The position numbers and the translations under genes were made by a program. Positions 34,278-43,547 of a stretch of 64,000 nt of DNA are shown piece by piece. The stretch is from a virus. Under the pieces are notes generated by a model, which was not told the origin of the DNA, made no database searches, and was given only the letters and a program-made list of their open reading frames with translations. How positions within the stretch are numbered: position 1 is the stretch's first letter; each line of letters begins with the position of its first letter. The DNA lies in IMG/VR virus record IMGVR_UViG_3300033153_008183, positions 1-64,000 of that record, one strand, 5' to 3'.

Positions 34278-34864
34278 TATGCCCCCCTCTTTTTCTGACC
34301 GGCTTTGACAAGCTGCAACCAATTTTCATCATCGGTTTTAACTTCACCTTCGACCAGAGTAAGCTCATCCTCTTTATGATGAGCTCCAGATGTGAGGTTA
34401 TCTTCCAGAGTGGTATCTGCTTCATCAAGAGTTGTAACAGCTCCATCAAACATTGCGTTTATGTAAGTGTCGTCCTTCCCTTCCAGATCCATCTTTGGAA
34501 AAGCTTTTGCGATAACAGCTTTTTTCTTAGCCATTACATCCATTTTGTCAGTATCTTCGATACCGGCTTTTGCCACAGCAGTATCCAACTTATTACGATC
34601 TTCGAAAAGACCATCAAGCTGATCTACCTGAATAGCATTTTTCAGCTTTTCTTCTGCAGCATCAAGTTTTGCCTGAAGTGCATCTCTTTCTCCCTCACGG
34701 GTACTTAGATCTGCAGTTGCTGTGTCTAATTTCTTAGTCACATCTTCAAGCTCTACATTACTCTTTTTAAGAGCTTCGTCAATTTTTGAGTAATGAGCGA
34801 TTACCGGGGCTTCTGCTTGGTATTCGACATTATCAATCCTGACGATTTTGAAATTTTCGGGCAT
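34277..34864 (-). CDS. Nested scaffold protein from an internal in-frame start
   Basis: Within the protease gene, ATG at 34864 (residue 251, MPENFKIVR) is preceded by the near-ideal SD AAGGGGGAG four bases upstream. Translation from it would give a 195-residue free scaffold made only of the coiled-coil domain, as with lambda Nu3 inside gene C. The SD and domain border coincide, which is the evidence; expression is not shown. Confidence 0.7.
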   Translation of the reverse strand: MPENFKIVRIDNVEYQAEAPVIAHYSKIDEALKKSNVELEDVTKKLDTATADLSTREGERDALQAKLDAAEEKLKNAIQVDQLDGLFEDRNKLDTAVAKAGIEDTDKMDVMAKKKAVIAKAFPKMDLEGKDDTYINAMFDGAVTTLDEADTTLEDNLTSGAHHKEDELTLVEGEVKTDDENWLQLVKAGQKKRGA

Positions 34865-35614
34865 ATTCTCCCCCTTGTTTATATTTACAGGAGGATTAAC
34901 CCCTGCAGTATCCTTAACAACCGGCTTAATAGTATCTGGAGGAGCCTGGTAGCCGTCTACTCTCATAACAGCAGCATCTCCTGCTCTTCCTCTATCAACT
35001 ATAGCCACATGGTTATATCTTATTTTAACTTGTTTTGCATCATAAGGAACCCCATTGTAATTTCCAGATTCCATCATAACATCACAACTGTATCCAGCAG
35101 AAAGAGCTCTCTTTCCATCCTGCACATCATCTATAGCATCTTTGACTGACACTGTAAGATTACTTGCTACCCGGCCTTTAAACTGATCTACAATGATTTC
35201 TTCACCTAAAGAACCTACCATAACAACTTTTGCATTATCCGGAGTCACCAATGTCCCAGGATGATCATTTGTTACAACAGCCATTCGTAATGTATTTAAA
35301 GAATCAGGATGAAAAACCTCTTCAGGACTTCTAAGTTCCCACTGAATAGCTCCATCTTCCATTACATAAGGAAAAACACCAGTAGTAGTGATTACAGCTC
35401 TACCTTTAAGAAAACCATTGGAATCTTCTTTCATGGTCTGGTATACATTATTTTCTCTGTAACGGTTCATTTCTTCAAAATATTCAGCTTCAGAATTATT
35501 AGCCTGTCCAAAATAGCCAAAATAATCAATTCTACTTTCGGCTTTATCAAATCGTACTACTTTTTTTAACATCTCAAAAATGGGAAGTTCAACCCATCTG
35601 AGTTCATTTCTCAT
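34277..35614 (-). CDS. Capsid maturation protease with C-terminal scaffold (DUF2213-like)
   Basis: A 445-residue protein. Start ATG 35614 after GGAGG. Residues 60-215 form a DUF2213 domain with candidate protease residues H118 (TNDHPG), S172/S176 (LSAGYSCD) and H202 (RYNHVAIVDRGRAG). Residues 251-445 are a charged coiled-coil segment typical of scaffolding domains. In this family the protease processes scaffold and then itself during head maturation. Overlaps the decoration gene (TAATG). Confidence 0.85.
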   Translation of the reverse strand: MRNELRWVELPIFEMLKKVVRFDKAESRIDYFGYFGQANNSEAEYFEEMNRYRENNVYQTMKEDSNGFLKGRAVITTTGVFPYVMEDGAIQWELRSPEEVFHPDSLNTLRMAVVTNDHPGTLVTPDNAKVVMVGSLGEEIIVDQFKGRVASNLTVSVKDAIDDVQDGKRALSAGYSCDVMMESGNYNGVPYDAKQVKIRYNHVAIVDRGRAGDAAVMRVDGYQAPPDTIKPVVKDTAGVNPPVNINKGENMPENFKIVRIDNVEYQAEAPVIAHYSKIDEALKKSNVELEDVTKKLDTATADLSTREGERDALQAKLDAAEEKLKNAIQVDQLDGLFEDRNKLDTAVAKAGIEDTDKMDVMAKKKAVIAKAFPKMDLEGKDDTYINAMFDGAVTTLDEADTTLEDNLTSGAHHKEDELTLVEGEVKTDDENWLQLVKAGQKKRGA

Positions 35615-35792
35615 CAGTTCCTCCCTTCCATCGTTTACCACGTTTAACAAGTCCAGCTCTGGTTAATTCCGCATCCTGGTGTTCTACTTTTATAAGAACT
35701 CCATTCTGAAAATCCAAAATAATTTTTCCATAATTAACATTAGCTGTGTGTTTTTTAATGATTATAATATCTTCTTCTTTTAAAATTGCCAT
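35604..35792 (-). CDS. Small hypothetical protein, possibly leaderless
   Basis: A 62-residue basic protein (MAILKEEDIIIIKK...). No SD precedes the ATG at 35792, although nearly every neighbour has one. A promoter-like sequence ends about seven bases upstream, so the mRNA may begin at the ATG. Overlaps the protease start by 11 bases. Function unknown. Confidence 0.6.
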   Translation of the reverse strand: MAILKEEDIIIIKKHTANVNYGKIILDFQNGVLIKVEHQDAELTRAGLVKRGKRWKGGTDEK

Positions 35793-35798
35793 TGCTTA

Positions 35799-35827
35799 AC
35801 AATACACCCCCGTAGAGCATCTGTCAA
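35799..35827 (-). promoter_or_regulatory. Sigma70-like promoter for the capsid genes
   Basis: On the - strand TTGACA (35822-35827) and TATTGT (35799-35804) are separated by exactly 17 bases. This sits in one of the few gaps in the late arm, upstream of the protease, decoration and major capsid genes. The predicted start point falls on or next to the ATG at 35792. Confidence 0.55.
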
Positions 35828-35862
35828 CTATTGATAAATTCATACAATTGCACCTCCTCACT

Positions 35863-36204
35863 TTATACTGGTAAACAATCATCACAAATCTTAAGACCTC
35901 TTCTTTTAACTTCAAAACACATAGTCATCCAGGCTATTTCAGTTTCCTTATCAATTATTTGAAATCTCCAAAATCTTTCTGGACTACTTACTTCACTCAA
36001 TAAATTTTTAGGAACTGTGATAACAACAGTAGGTGACAAAGCAACTGTAGCCCATTGAGATGGGCTCATTGTGCCTGTAGGAGCATCTTTTTGATTTGAA
36101 GGAGCCCAATAATCCACACGAAAATCTACTGCATTCATATCAATATCTTCTGTGTCCGTGTAATTTAAAATCAATTTTTGATTTAAAAATATTGTATTTG
36201 CCAT
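35863..36204 (-). CDS. Hypothetical virion-region protein
   Basis: A 113-residue protein, predicted beta-rich N-terminal two-thirds (NQKLILNYTD, TPTVVITVPKNLL) and a CDDC near the C-terminus (KICDDCLPV). Position between the 697-residue repeat protein and the capsid genes suggests a small structural role. Unknown. Confidence 0.6.
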   Translation of the reverse strand: MANTIFLNQKLILNYTDTEDIDMNAVDFRVDYWAPSNQKDAPTGTMSPSQWATVALSPTVVITVPKNLLSEVSSPERFWRFQIIDKETEIAWMTMCFEVKRRGLKICDDCLPV

Positions 36205-36214
36205 TTATTTTCTC

Positions 36215-36451
36215 CTATTGCATCGTTCCAGCAAAATTTATTTCTGAATATGCAAGTCCACTAAAATCTAATTCTCTAATACTTTTACTTGTAAATAATA
36301 ACTCTCTAACAGCCAAACCTTCAAAATTTAAATCAGTTACTCTCTTACCTGTAAAGTATAAAGGTTCCACCAATGAAAGAAAAATAGGTCCTTCCACTAA
36401 ACCACGTGTAACTAAATATGCTGTTTTTAAACCGTGTAAAACTAAATTCAA
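36215..36451 (-). CDS. Small hypothetical protein with pentad-like repeats
   Basis: A 78-residue protein starting at TTG 36451 overlapping the previous stop (TTGA), with SD GAGGGTAGG. The second half repeats a loose pattern (LNFEGLAVRELLF, LDFSGLAYSEINFAG). Probably a small accessory to its structural neighbours; unknown. Confidence 0.5.
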   Translation of the reverse strand: MNLVLHGLKTAYLVTRGLVEGPIFLSLVEPLYFTGKRVTDLNFEGLAVRELLFTSKSIRELDFSGLAYSEINFAGTMQ

Positions 36452-38541
36452 GTACCTACCCTCTGATCAGGTTCAACGTCACTTGGTACCCCTGCCTTAA
36501 ATAGATCAAAAGTTTGTAACGGTGTAGTATGATCTGAACTATCTACCTTAATCAATTGATTAGAAATAACCTGTTCATCAGCCTTTAGTATTTTATTATT
36601 ATTTTCTACAATTAACTCCATAGCTGCCTGGTCTGCTAAAGTTGCAAGTAAAGCTAAAGCAGCATCCATTTCAGCTTTTGTAGTGATATTAGCTGTAATT
36701 CTTGCTAATAACGTAGTGATATCTACCTGAGTGGCATCAATCTTCCCATCAGTTGTACCATGAAGTGTTGCTGCTGTCCCTGCTATGTCCGGAATCACGA
36801 TATTCGCATCATCTGTTCCCCTCATAACCGTTGGAATTGCATCTACTTTGGTTTCTACACCATCCAATGTTGTTTCTTTTGCTACAGTAGAATCCAAAGC
36901 CATTCCTGAAACGTCAGCCTTAGATGCATTCCTTGAAGCAGTATCCGTAATTACCTCATCTGTCGTATGATCAAATAGGGACGCTTCCAGAGCCAAGGCA
37001 GATACATTTGCCTGACTTGCTGTACGGGAAGCACTATCCGTTGTAACCGTTCCTGTAATAGTTCTGGCTACATTACTCCAAATATCCGCAATAAGAGTAC
37101 CGAAGCTGGAAAGTGTTCTGGTTGTTGCTGCCCACACATCGGCTGCAGAATGACTCGAACGGGTTGAAACCGCTACATCTAAATTACTTACATCTGCAAT
37201 AGGAGCTTGTTCTAAACCATTCTGAGTAAATCTTCTAACTCCGGCATCATCCTCTGTAGTCTCCCAAAGATGATCTAATTTACCACCATTAGTTTCCATT
37301 TCAGTTCTTATTTCCTCTACAGTTGGAGAACTCCCTCCTGCTCCAGTCAGCCAAGCATCATCACCACGATCCCTAATAGCTTCATTACTGTCTGTAGATT
37401 CTAAAAATCCAGAACCTTTTAATTCATCAATTGAAGCCTCTAAAGCAAGTGCTGAAACATTAGCTTGACTTGCAGTTCTTGAAGCCGTATCGGTTTCAAC
37501 AGCCGCAGTCAATATTCTGGTTGCATATTCCCATACCTGCTGTGCAGTTAATCCGGATCCGGCTACTCCTACATCATTAACGGTTTTGGTTGTAACTGGT
37601 TCTACATCGTAAAAGAATGAAAAGCTCTCTGCTACATCACCGGCATTGGTCTCTGTGATCAAAGTTCCCAGTAGTTTACCTACATCTACAGAATCACTAT
37701 CTGGATCAAAATACCCTGCCGCTAATAATGTTCTTGCAATTACGGTAGCTTCCAAAGCTAAACCACTGACATCAGCTTTGGACGCATTCCTTGAAGCTGT
37801 ATCTGTGATAACTTCATCTGTCGTGTGGTCAAAGAGACTGGCTTCGAGTGCAAGTGCTGAAACATCTGCTTTACTGGCTGTTCTTGAGGCGGTGTCCGTT
37901 TCTACTGTACCTGTAAGGACTCTTGTAGCATATGACCAGATATCAGCTAATAGTGTTCCAAATGACGATAATGTTCTTGTTGTCGCTGTCCATACATCAG
38001 CGGCAGAATGAGTACTGAAACCCGTGGCCTGTGACGCTGTTCTTGATGCAGAATCGGTTGTAACTTCATCACTTGTATGATCGAATAAACTTGCTTCAAG
38101 AGCTAATGCTGATACATTTGCTTGTGAAGCTGTTCTGGATGCACTATCGGTTTCTACTGCTGCTGTAACACTTGCAACAGCTCCAGATACGCTTGCCACA
38201 ATCTGATCTGCTGTATCTAAATCAAAAGCGTGTTGTGCCGAAGCATCTCCATATGTTTCAAACTCTATTGTTATGTCCAACCATGCCTTTGTTGCTGTCT
38301 GGTCTATAATTATAATAACGCCTCTGGCACATTCCATCTCTGTTGCTGTTAAAGCAATTGAATATGAATTCCCTTCATCAACAAAACCACTACCGGTATT
38401 TGCAGGAGTGCCTTCATCTTTCATAACAGTAGAATCACCGGATTCATGTGAGGCATCTACTCTAAGATCTACTCCATCCACTTCGTAAAGAGAGAAAACA
38501 AAAGTAGTTGCTTCTCCATATTTTCTTAGTCTATCAAACAT
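36448..38541 (-). CDS. Repetitive structural protein (fibre- or appendage-like)
   Basis: A 697-residue protein dominated by repeats: TDTASRTAS(Q/K)A(N/D)VSALALEAS, often followed by LFDHTTDEV, and HSAADVW(T/A)ATTRTLSSFGTL units; at least six copies of the first and two of the second. A coiled-coil-like end (AKETTLDGVETKVDAIPTV...) follows. The N-terminal 110 residues are a non-repeated beta domain. Such repeats occur in phage fibres and appendages. SD GGAGGGAA precedes the start. Lies next to the giant secreted protein. Confidence 0.65.
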   Translation of the reverse strand: MFDRLRKYGEATTFVFSLYEVDGVDLRVDASHESGDSTVMKDEGTPANTGSGFVDEGNSYSIALTATEMECARGVIIIIDQTATKAWLDITIEFETYGDASAQHAFDLDTADQIVASVSGAVASVTAAVETDSASRTASQANVSALALEASLFDHTSDEVTTDSASRTASQATGFSTHSAADVWTATTRTLSSFGTLLADIWSYATRVLTGTVETDTASRTASKADVSALALEASLFDHTTDEVITDTASRNASKADVSGLALEATVIARTLLAAGYFDPDSDSVDVGKLLGTLITETNAGDVAESFSFFYDVEPVTTKTVNDVGVAGSGLTAQQVWEYATRILTAAVETDTASRTASQANVSALALEASIDELKGSGFLESTDSNEAIRDRGDDAWLTGAGGSSPTVEEIRTEMETNGGKLDHLWETTEDDAGVRRFTQNGLEQAPIADVSNLDVAVSTRSSHSAADVWAATTRTLSSFGTLIADIWSNVARTITGTVTTDSASRTASQANVSALALEASLFDHTTDEVITDTASRNASKADVSGMALDSTVAKETTLDGVETKVDAIPTVMRGTDDANIVIPDIAGTAATLHGTTDGKIDATQVDITTLLARITANITTKAEMDAALALLATLADQAAMELIVENNNKILKADEQVISNQLIKVDSSDHTTPLQTFDLFKAGVPSDVEPDQRVGT

Positions 38542-41500
38542 GAGTTCCCTCCAAACAATGTTCTACTTCTGCCAACGCTTTTATATGTTCAGGATCACTA
38601 TACCATAATAGCTGTTTTTGTGCCTGCTTTAATTTCATCACTGTATACGATAATAAGAAACCGGAAATTGTATTGAATAATATCAATAGATTTTCAAAAT
38701 TAAATACTGCCGAATATCCCATGATCCTACGTCTAAGGACTGCTATTGAAGCAGGGGGTTCTCCACCACCACTCCATGCCCATGTACCCCAAAATGTTGC
38801 GTTGTCGTTTGTTTGGGAGTATTCTTCTGAAATCCAATCGTCTGACTTAACATCAGAACACCATTTAAAATCATCTAATATACCATCAAAAGTTTGCACA
38901 GCACCATTGGCCGATCCTGCAACTTGAAATTCTGCATTACCTACTGTAGGAGTAGTTCTTGTTCCTCCTGAATCTTTATTACTGTTTATCCATAAATCAA
39001 AATCTGTTCCATTTTTGCGTAAACATATAAAAGTATTTGTCATAGCTGATACATAATTAGAATAAAAAGACATTGTTCCGTTATTATCTTGGACTCCCAT
39101 ACGTCCATTTCCTTGTAGAACAAAATTGACATAATTAGAGCCGTTATACTTGGCTATAAGTGTTTGATTACCTAATAGATCATCTGTATTTATCCAACCC
39201 ATAAAAGTAAAATCATCATCAATATCTGGATCAGTCACAACCGAATCTGTTATCAAGTAATCATCTATATCATCGAAGTGTAATCCATTGGCCACTTGAG
39301 ATGATACTAAATCTCCAAAAGTCATTGTTCCGGCTGAATCTAAATCTACACTATTTAATGTCCTATCTAACATTTGTGGGGCTGATCCACTAGGATCTTC
39401 CTCAAGAGGCCAATATCCTTCCCAACTAGAATCATAAGCATTATCCGATCCATAAACATGAGTACTTGCATAAGCCTCATTATCAGTAACCGGAGGAAAT
39501 ACCCAAACTATTTGTGTACCTGTATCCTGTAAATCAGGCCATAGAAGTCTAAGCCAACCTGTTTCTGCTCCATCATCAAAGTCAATCCAATCTGCCGCAA
39601 GTTCTATTCCATCAGAAGTTGATACCCTGCCCATTGTACCGTCAAAAGTATTAACTGCATCCCACCACGCTTGAGGTAGATTACCTAAATTGATCATACC
39701 TGAGAAGTCAACTAAAACACTTGCAGGATTAGTCCATGTTGCATATGCTTTTTCACCGTAAGTATCTATGAGGTTTTCATCTACACCAACAGAATACGCT
39801 CCTACATTATATGGTTGACCGTCCATATCTGTAGTGTAAAGTCCTGAAGATGGGTTATCTGCTCCACCTTCAAAGCAGTTGCCTGTATTTAAAAGTGTGA
39901 AGTCTCCGTTTGAAGGATCTGTGTATTCGTTATCCCAATCTGAGCCGGATGGGGTAACTGCATTAGTTCCTGTCCCAGCAGCTGAGGCACAACAATCTAC
40001 ATCGTAGCCAGAACCTTCTACTACACTATATCCATAATCTATAAAAGCTGTGTTTACAACAGGTAATGATGAAGCGGTTCCATGTATGCCATACCTAAAT
40101 TTATGTGCTATAGAGTTGTATACTGTAAAATAGTTACCAGACATAGCTGCTGAGCCTATAACTGATGTTGAACCACCGGTTATTACTGTATTTATTACAG
40201 TAACCGTATTATCTGATAGAATCCCTATTTCTCTATAACTTTCATTACCTGCTTGCTCAAGATAACAACTATCAAACTCCATTCCTGGATGATCAGTTAT
40301 TGTTATAACTGATTGAGCAGCGCCATTTGTAGAAGATTTTTGAAATTGTATACCTTTAAACCTAATATAGTCATCAAATATTCTGATTAGATATGCTGTA
40401 TCCCCTGCTACCAGTCTATATCTGCTTGTATCTATGCCTGTTTTAAGAGCCTCATCCCCTGAAGCTGCTTCAATTAAAACATAGTGCGTAATATCAGTAG
40501 TCCATCCATCTATAGTAAATGTTGTCGTATCAGCTGTCCCACTAGATGCCCTGCAATAAACATGATGCCAGTCTCCATCGGTAACAAGATTAGTTTGCTC
40601 GGCTGCTTCCCAATCGTAAAGTGACAACCAAGCTGTTTCCCACGTTAAACCGTCTGGAGTTCCACCTGAATCAGGATCGACATAGCGAAGTAGTTCAAAT
40701 ATTGCTTCATCAACACCGATTGAATATGCACCACTGAAATAAGGATCTCCTTCCATATCAGTAGTGTAAAGCCCACCACTAGGATCATCTACACCACCAT
40801 GATATAGATTACCTTTTATTGCTCCTGAATTAACTAAAGTGAAATCACCATTATCAGGATCAACGAATTCATTGTCCCAGTTTGAATCTCTTGGAGCTAC
40901 TGGATTTGTTCCTATTGCATCATCACTGGCATTATAGTCTGCTGAGTTACCTGTCCCAATATCACTATAATCATCTCCTACATTATTAAATACAGCACAA
41001 TTAGTGACGGTTACATTATTAGAACCAGCTTCAAGTTCTATAGCTTCACTTGTTGCATAACCTTGACCTGTAAAAATACAGTTTGAAACATCTACAGAAG
41101 TAGATTCAGTAACAAGCAAACCATGCCTATGACACTTATTTAATATGGTATTAAATACTGAAACCGTTACATCGGAATCATATATATAAATTCCACGCAA
41201 GTAGCCAGCTCCATCTCCTTCAACTCTACACTCTTCAATTCTTATATCAGAACCTCCAGAAGGAATCCCCGATATATAAATAACATTTAAAAAATTAGTT
41301 GCAACATAATTTTCTTTTATCTGTAATTTTTTAATCCTTACATAGTTATCATTTATTATAATAGTAGTTTCATCCGTAGTTTCTAATCGGTACCTATCAG
41401 CTTGCCATCCAACCTTTAAAGCCTCATCTCCTACAGCTGCTTCTACAACAATGTTATTCGATGGTCCTGTCGTCCACCCATTTATAACAACCGCTGTCGT

Positions 41501-43366
41501 ATCCGCTGTTCCACTCGGCGCAGAACACAGGACAGTGTGCCTATCCCCCGAAGCCGTTAAATCTGTTTCCTCTGCCCCTTCCCATGTATTAAGTAAAGGA
41601 TAAGCTCGATTGACTCCGGTACTTTCATTAGTTGTTCCAGTTCCACCAGTAGTAGAATCTGTGTTTACATAGCGGATTACATTGTATGCTCCAATAGGTT
41701 CAGTGCTTGCTTTTATGTCATCGAAGTAGAGGTAGTCACCGTTTGCAGGAACTGCTTCCCAATATGTGCCTATTGTTATATCATCTGCTGAGTAAACTGT
41801 TAGGTTATTATCCATTTCAGAAAAAGCAGAATTTCCATCAACCCATAATTCTACCCCTCCATCGGCTCCTGTTCCTGCTTTCCAATGTGCTTCTATACAA
41901 TGCCATGCTCCTAGACTAAAATTAGTAGTTGAAGTAGTGCTAGTTATATCTTGTCCTCTTATTTGCCATTGAGTAGGAACACCACTACCTGAAGCACCTC
42001 TTCTAATTCGTATATCAGCTAAAAGGGTTGAACCATCTCTAATTGTTAATAATTGTGTGGTTTGATATTCAGGAAGTGTAAAACCTGAATCTATATAAAC
42101 ATAACCACGAACATAAACTTCATCTTGAGATACATCAAAAGCCTTTACTGCATAACAGTCGTTATTAGTTCCATCAAAAGTAACAGAGTATCCATTAGTT
42201 CCTCTATGGGTTGCATCACTATCTAAGGTGAATACATTGCTTCCTTCATTGGTTATTGAATCAAACTCCCAAGGAGTAGTACCTGCATCTTCACCATTTA
42301 TAAGGAATAGTTCATCGTCTAACTCTTCACCTTCTTCAAATGTCCATTCTCCCCAAAAGGTGGCGTTGTCGTTTGTTTGGGAGTATTCTGAAGATATCCA
42401 GTCATCTGATAAATGTGCATTAAATATTTGCACTCCCTGTTCTAATCCTGCAAATAATTTTGTTCCTGCTTCTGATGCTCCTATAAACCAATCCGCTGTT
42501 AATATATCATCTAAAGCCCCATCCCCTGTAAGCTCTCCTGATTTATCCAAATTTATTGATACATTTGTGGCTAATCCATCCCCATATCTAAATGTTACCA
42601 TTTGCCATGACGAAGCGTTTATAGTACTTTTACTTAATGAATGGAACCCCCCTTCATCATTATAAGCTACAAATAGATTTGATCCGTTTTGTTCGAACAA
42701 TACGTGATTTTCATCATCCCAACACGATACATATGAGTGTTCTCCTACTACACTATCAGGATTAACCCACATAATTAGTGATAATTCTGTATATCCAGAA
42801 GTCCATGCATCCCCTAAACTGATATATTGAGTACTACCATTCAGGTCTGTTGCATTTCCTACCTTTCCCACAGTACCCCCAATCGTAGGGCTTCCTGTTG
42901 CTGTTCCATCTCGTCCATTCGATGTTCTATCTGTACCACCACCAAGAGGATAATAAGCATCCCATGAACTGTCATAAGCATTATCCGATCCATAAGTATC
43001 ACTTGCACCATACAAAGCCATATCTGTATTAGGTAGCCAAACCCTTACTAATTGATCACCTGTACTTTCAAGATCACCACTCCATTTAACACGTAACCAA
43101 CCTGTTTTATTTGTGGTATTAAGATCAATGAAGTCAGTTGCTAATTCTGTTCCATCTAATTTTGAAGCCCTTCCATAGCCTCCAGTTGTAGTATCACATA
43201 AAGCCCATGCACGAGGTGATAATCTTGAGAGATCAACCATCAATGTAAAATCAGTTAATGCAGAATCGGGATTAGTTGCAGTTGCTTTACTGCCGGGGAT
43301 TGTTGGAAGAGTTGCAAATAAAGAGATGCTTAATAATAGTAGTAGTCCAACAAATAGTTTTTTCAT
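38534..43366 (-). CDS. Giant putative secreted adhesin with LamG-like and beta-helix domains
   Basis: A 1,610-residue protein, the longest in the window. It begins with a textbook signal peptide (KKLFVGLLLLLSISLFA). Order: DUF2341-like domain (about 30-125), LamG/concanavalin-like domain (about 130-345), second LamG-like region (about 350-560), two parallel beta-helix regions with a shared pattern (about 560-880, 890-1190), then another DUF2341-like and LamG pair (about 1195-1530) and a hydrophobic helix near the C-terminus (LLILFNTISGFLLSYTV). Duplicated phrases include YGSDNAYDSSW and SQTNDNATFWG. Such domains bind carbohydrate. A signal peptide is odd for a virion protein. Confidence 0.75.
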   Translation of the reverse strand: MKKLFVGLLLLLSISLFATLPTIPGSKATATNPDSALTDFTLMVDLSRLSPRAWALCDTTTGGYGRASKLDGTELATDFIDLNTTNKTGWLRVKWSGDLESTGDQLVRVWLPNTDMALYGASDTYGSDNAYDSSWDAYYPLGGGTDRTSNGRDGTATGSPTIGGTVGKVGNATDLNGSTQYISLGDAWTSGYTELSLIMWVNPDSVVGEHSYVSCWDDENHVLFEQNGSNLFVAYNDEGGFHSLSKSTINASSWQMVTFRYGDGLATNVSINLDKSGELTGDGALDDILTADWFIGASEAGTKLFAGLEQGVQIFNAHLSDDWISSEYSQTNDNATFWGEWTFEEGEELDDELFLINGEDAGTTPWEFDSITNEGSNVFTLDSDATHRGTNGYSVTFDGTNNDCYAVKAFDVSQDEVYVRGYVYIDSGFTLPEYQTTQLLTIRDGSTLLADIRIRRGASGSGVPTQWQIRGQDITSTTSTTNFSLGAWHCIEAHWKAGTGADGGVELWVDGNSAFSEMDNNLTVYSADDITIGTYWEAVPANGDYLYFDDIKASTEPIGAYNVIRYVNTDSTTGGTGTTNESTGVNRAYPLLNTWEGAEETDLTASGDRHTVLCSAPSGTADTTAVVINGWTTGPSNNIVVEAAVGDEALKVGWQADRYRLETTDETTIIINDNYVRIKKLQIKENYVATNFLNVIYISGIPSGGSDIRIEECRVEGDGAGYLRGIYIYDSDVTVSVFNTILNKCHRHGLLVTESTSVDVSNCIFTGQGYATSEAIELEAGSNNVTVTNCAVFNNVGDDYSDIGTGNSADYNASDDAIGTNPVAPRDSNWDNEFVDPDNGDFTLVNSGAIKGNLYHGGVDDPSGGLYTTDMEGDPYFSGAYSIGVDEAIFELLRYVDPDSGGTPDGLTWETAWLSLYDWEAAEQTNLVTDGDWHHVYCRASSGTADTTTFTIDGWTTDITHYVLIEAASGDEALKTGIDTSRYRLVAGDTAYLIRIFDDYIRFKGIQFQKSSTNGAAQSVITITDHPGMEFDSCYLEQAGNESYREIGILSDNTVTVINTVITGGSTSVIGSAAMSGNYFTVYNSIAHKFRYGIHGTASSLPVVNTAFIDYGYSVVEGSGYDVDCCASAAGTGTNAVTPSGSDWDNEYTDPSNGDFTLLNTGNCFEGGADNPSSGLYTTDMDGQPYNVGAYSVGVDENLIDTYGEKAYATWTNPASVLVDFSGMINLGNLPQAWWDAVNTFDGTMGRVSTSDGIELAADWIDFDDGAETGWLRLLWPDLQDTGTQIVWVFPPVTDNEAYASTHVYGSDNAYDSSWEGYWPLEEDPSGSAPQMLDRTLNSVDLDSAGTMTFGDLVSSQVANGLHFDDIDDYLITDSVVTDPDIDDDFTFMGWINTDDLLGNQTLIAKYNGSNYVNFVLQGNGRMGVQDNNGTMSFYSNYVSAMTNTFICLRKNGTDFDLWINSNKDSGGTRTTPTVGNAEFQVAGSANGAVQTFDGILDDFKWCSDVKSDDWISEEYSQTNDNATFWGTWAWSGGGEPPASIAVLRRRIMGYSAVFNFENLLILFNTISGFLLSYTVMKLKQAQKQLLWYSDPEHIKALAEVEHCLEGTHV

Positions 43367-43371
43367 TTATA

Positions 43372-43476
43372 TTACATAACTCCTAATTTTAAAGTATTTA
43401 CAACCACATATGTTACTGCAATTCCAACAACTATATAGGCAATAATTAAAATAAGAAAAAGTATATCATGTTTCAT
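43372..43476 (-). CDS. Tiny single-pass membrane peptide
   Basis: A 34-residue ORF (MKHDILFLILIIAY...), almost wholly one hydrophobic helix, with a good SD (AAGGAG) nine bases upstream. It follows another tiny membrane ORF and precedes the signal-peptide adhesin. Could be a holin-like or targeting peptide; unknown. Confidence 0.5.
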   Translation of the reverse strand: MKHDILFLILIIAYIVVGIAVTYVVVNTLKLGVM

Positions 43477-43478
43477 AT

Positions 43479-43547
43479 TCACTCCTTACCTATTGCTACA
43501 AAGGACAATACTATTAAAAACAATATTGCCCAAATTATAAAAATCAT
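43479..43547 (-). CDS. Tiny membrane peptide ORF
   Basis: A 22-residue ORF (MIFIIWAILFLIVL...), one hydrophobic helix ending GKE; the start overlaps the preceding stop (ATGA) and its 3' end contains the SD of the next peptide gene. Short enough to be chance, but the overlap chain argues for coupling. Confidence 0.4.
   Translation of the reverse strand: MIFIIWAILFLIVLSFVAIGKE

Noticed and set aside
35810-35862. 15-codon ORF with GAGGAGGTG upstream (MNLSIVDRC...)
   Set aside because: It overlaps the promoter-like sequence and is too short; the good SD may be chance or a leader peptide, not supportable.
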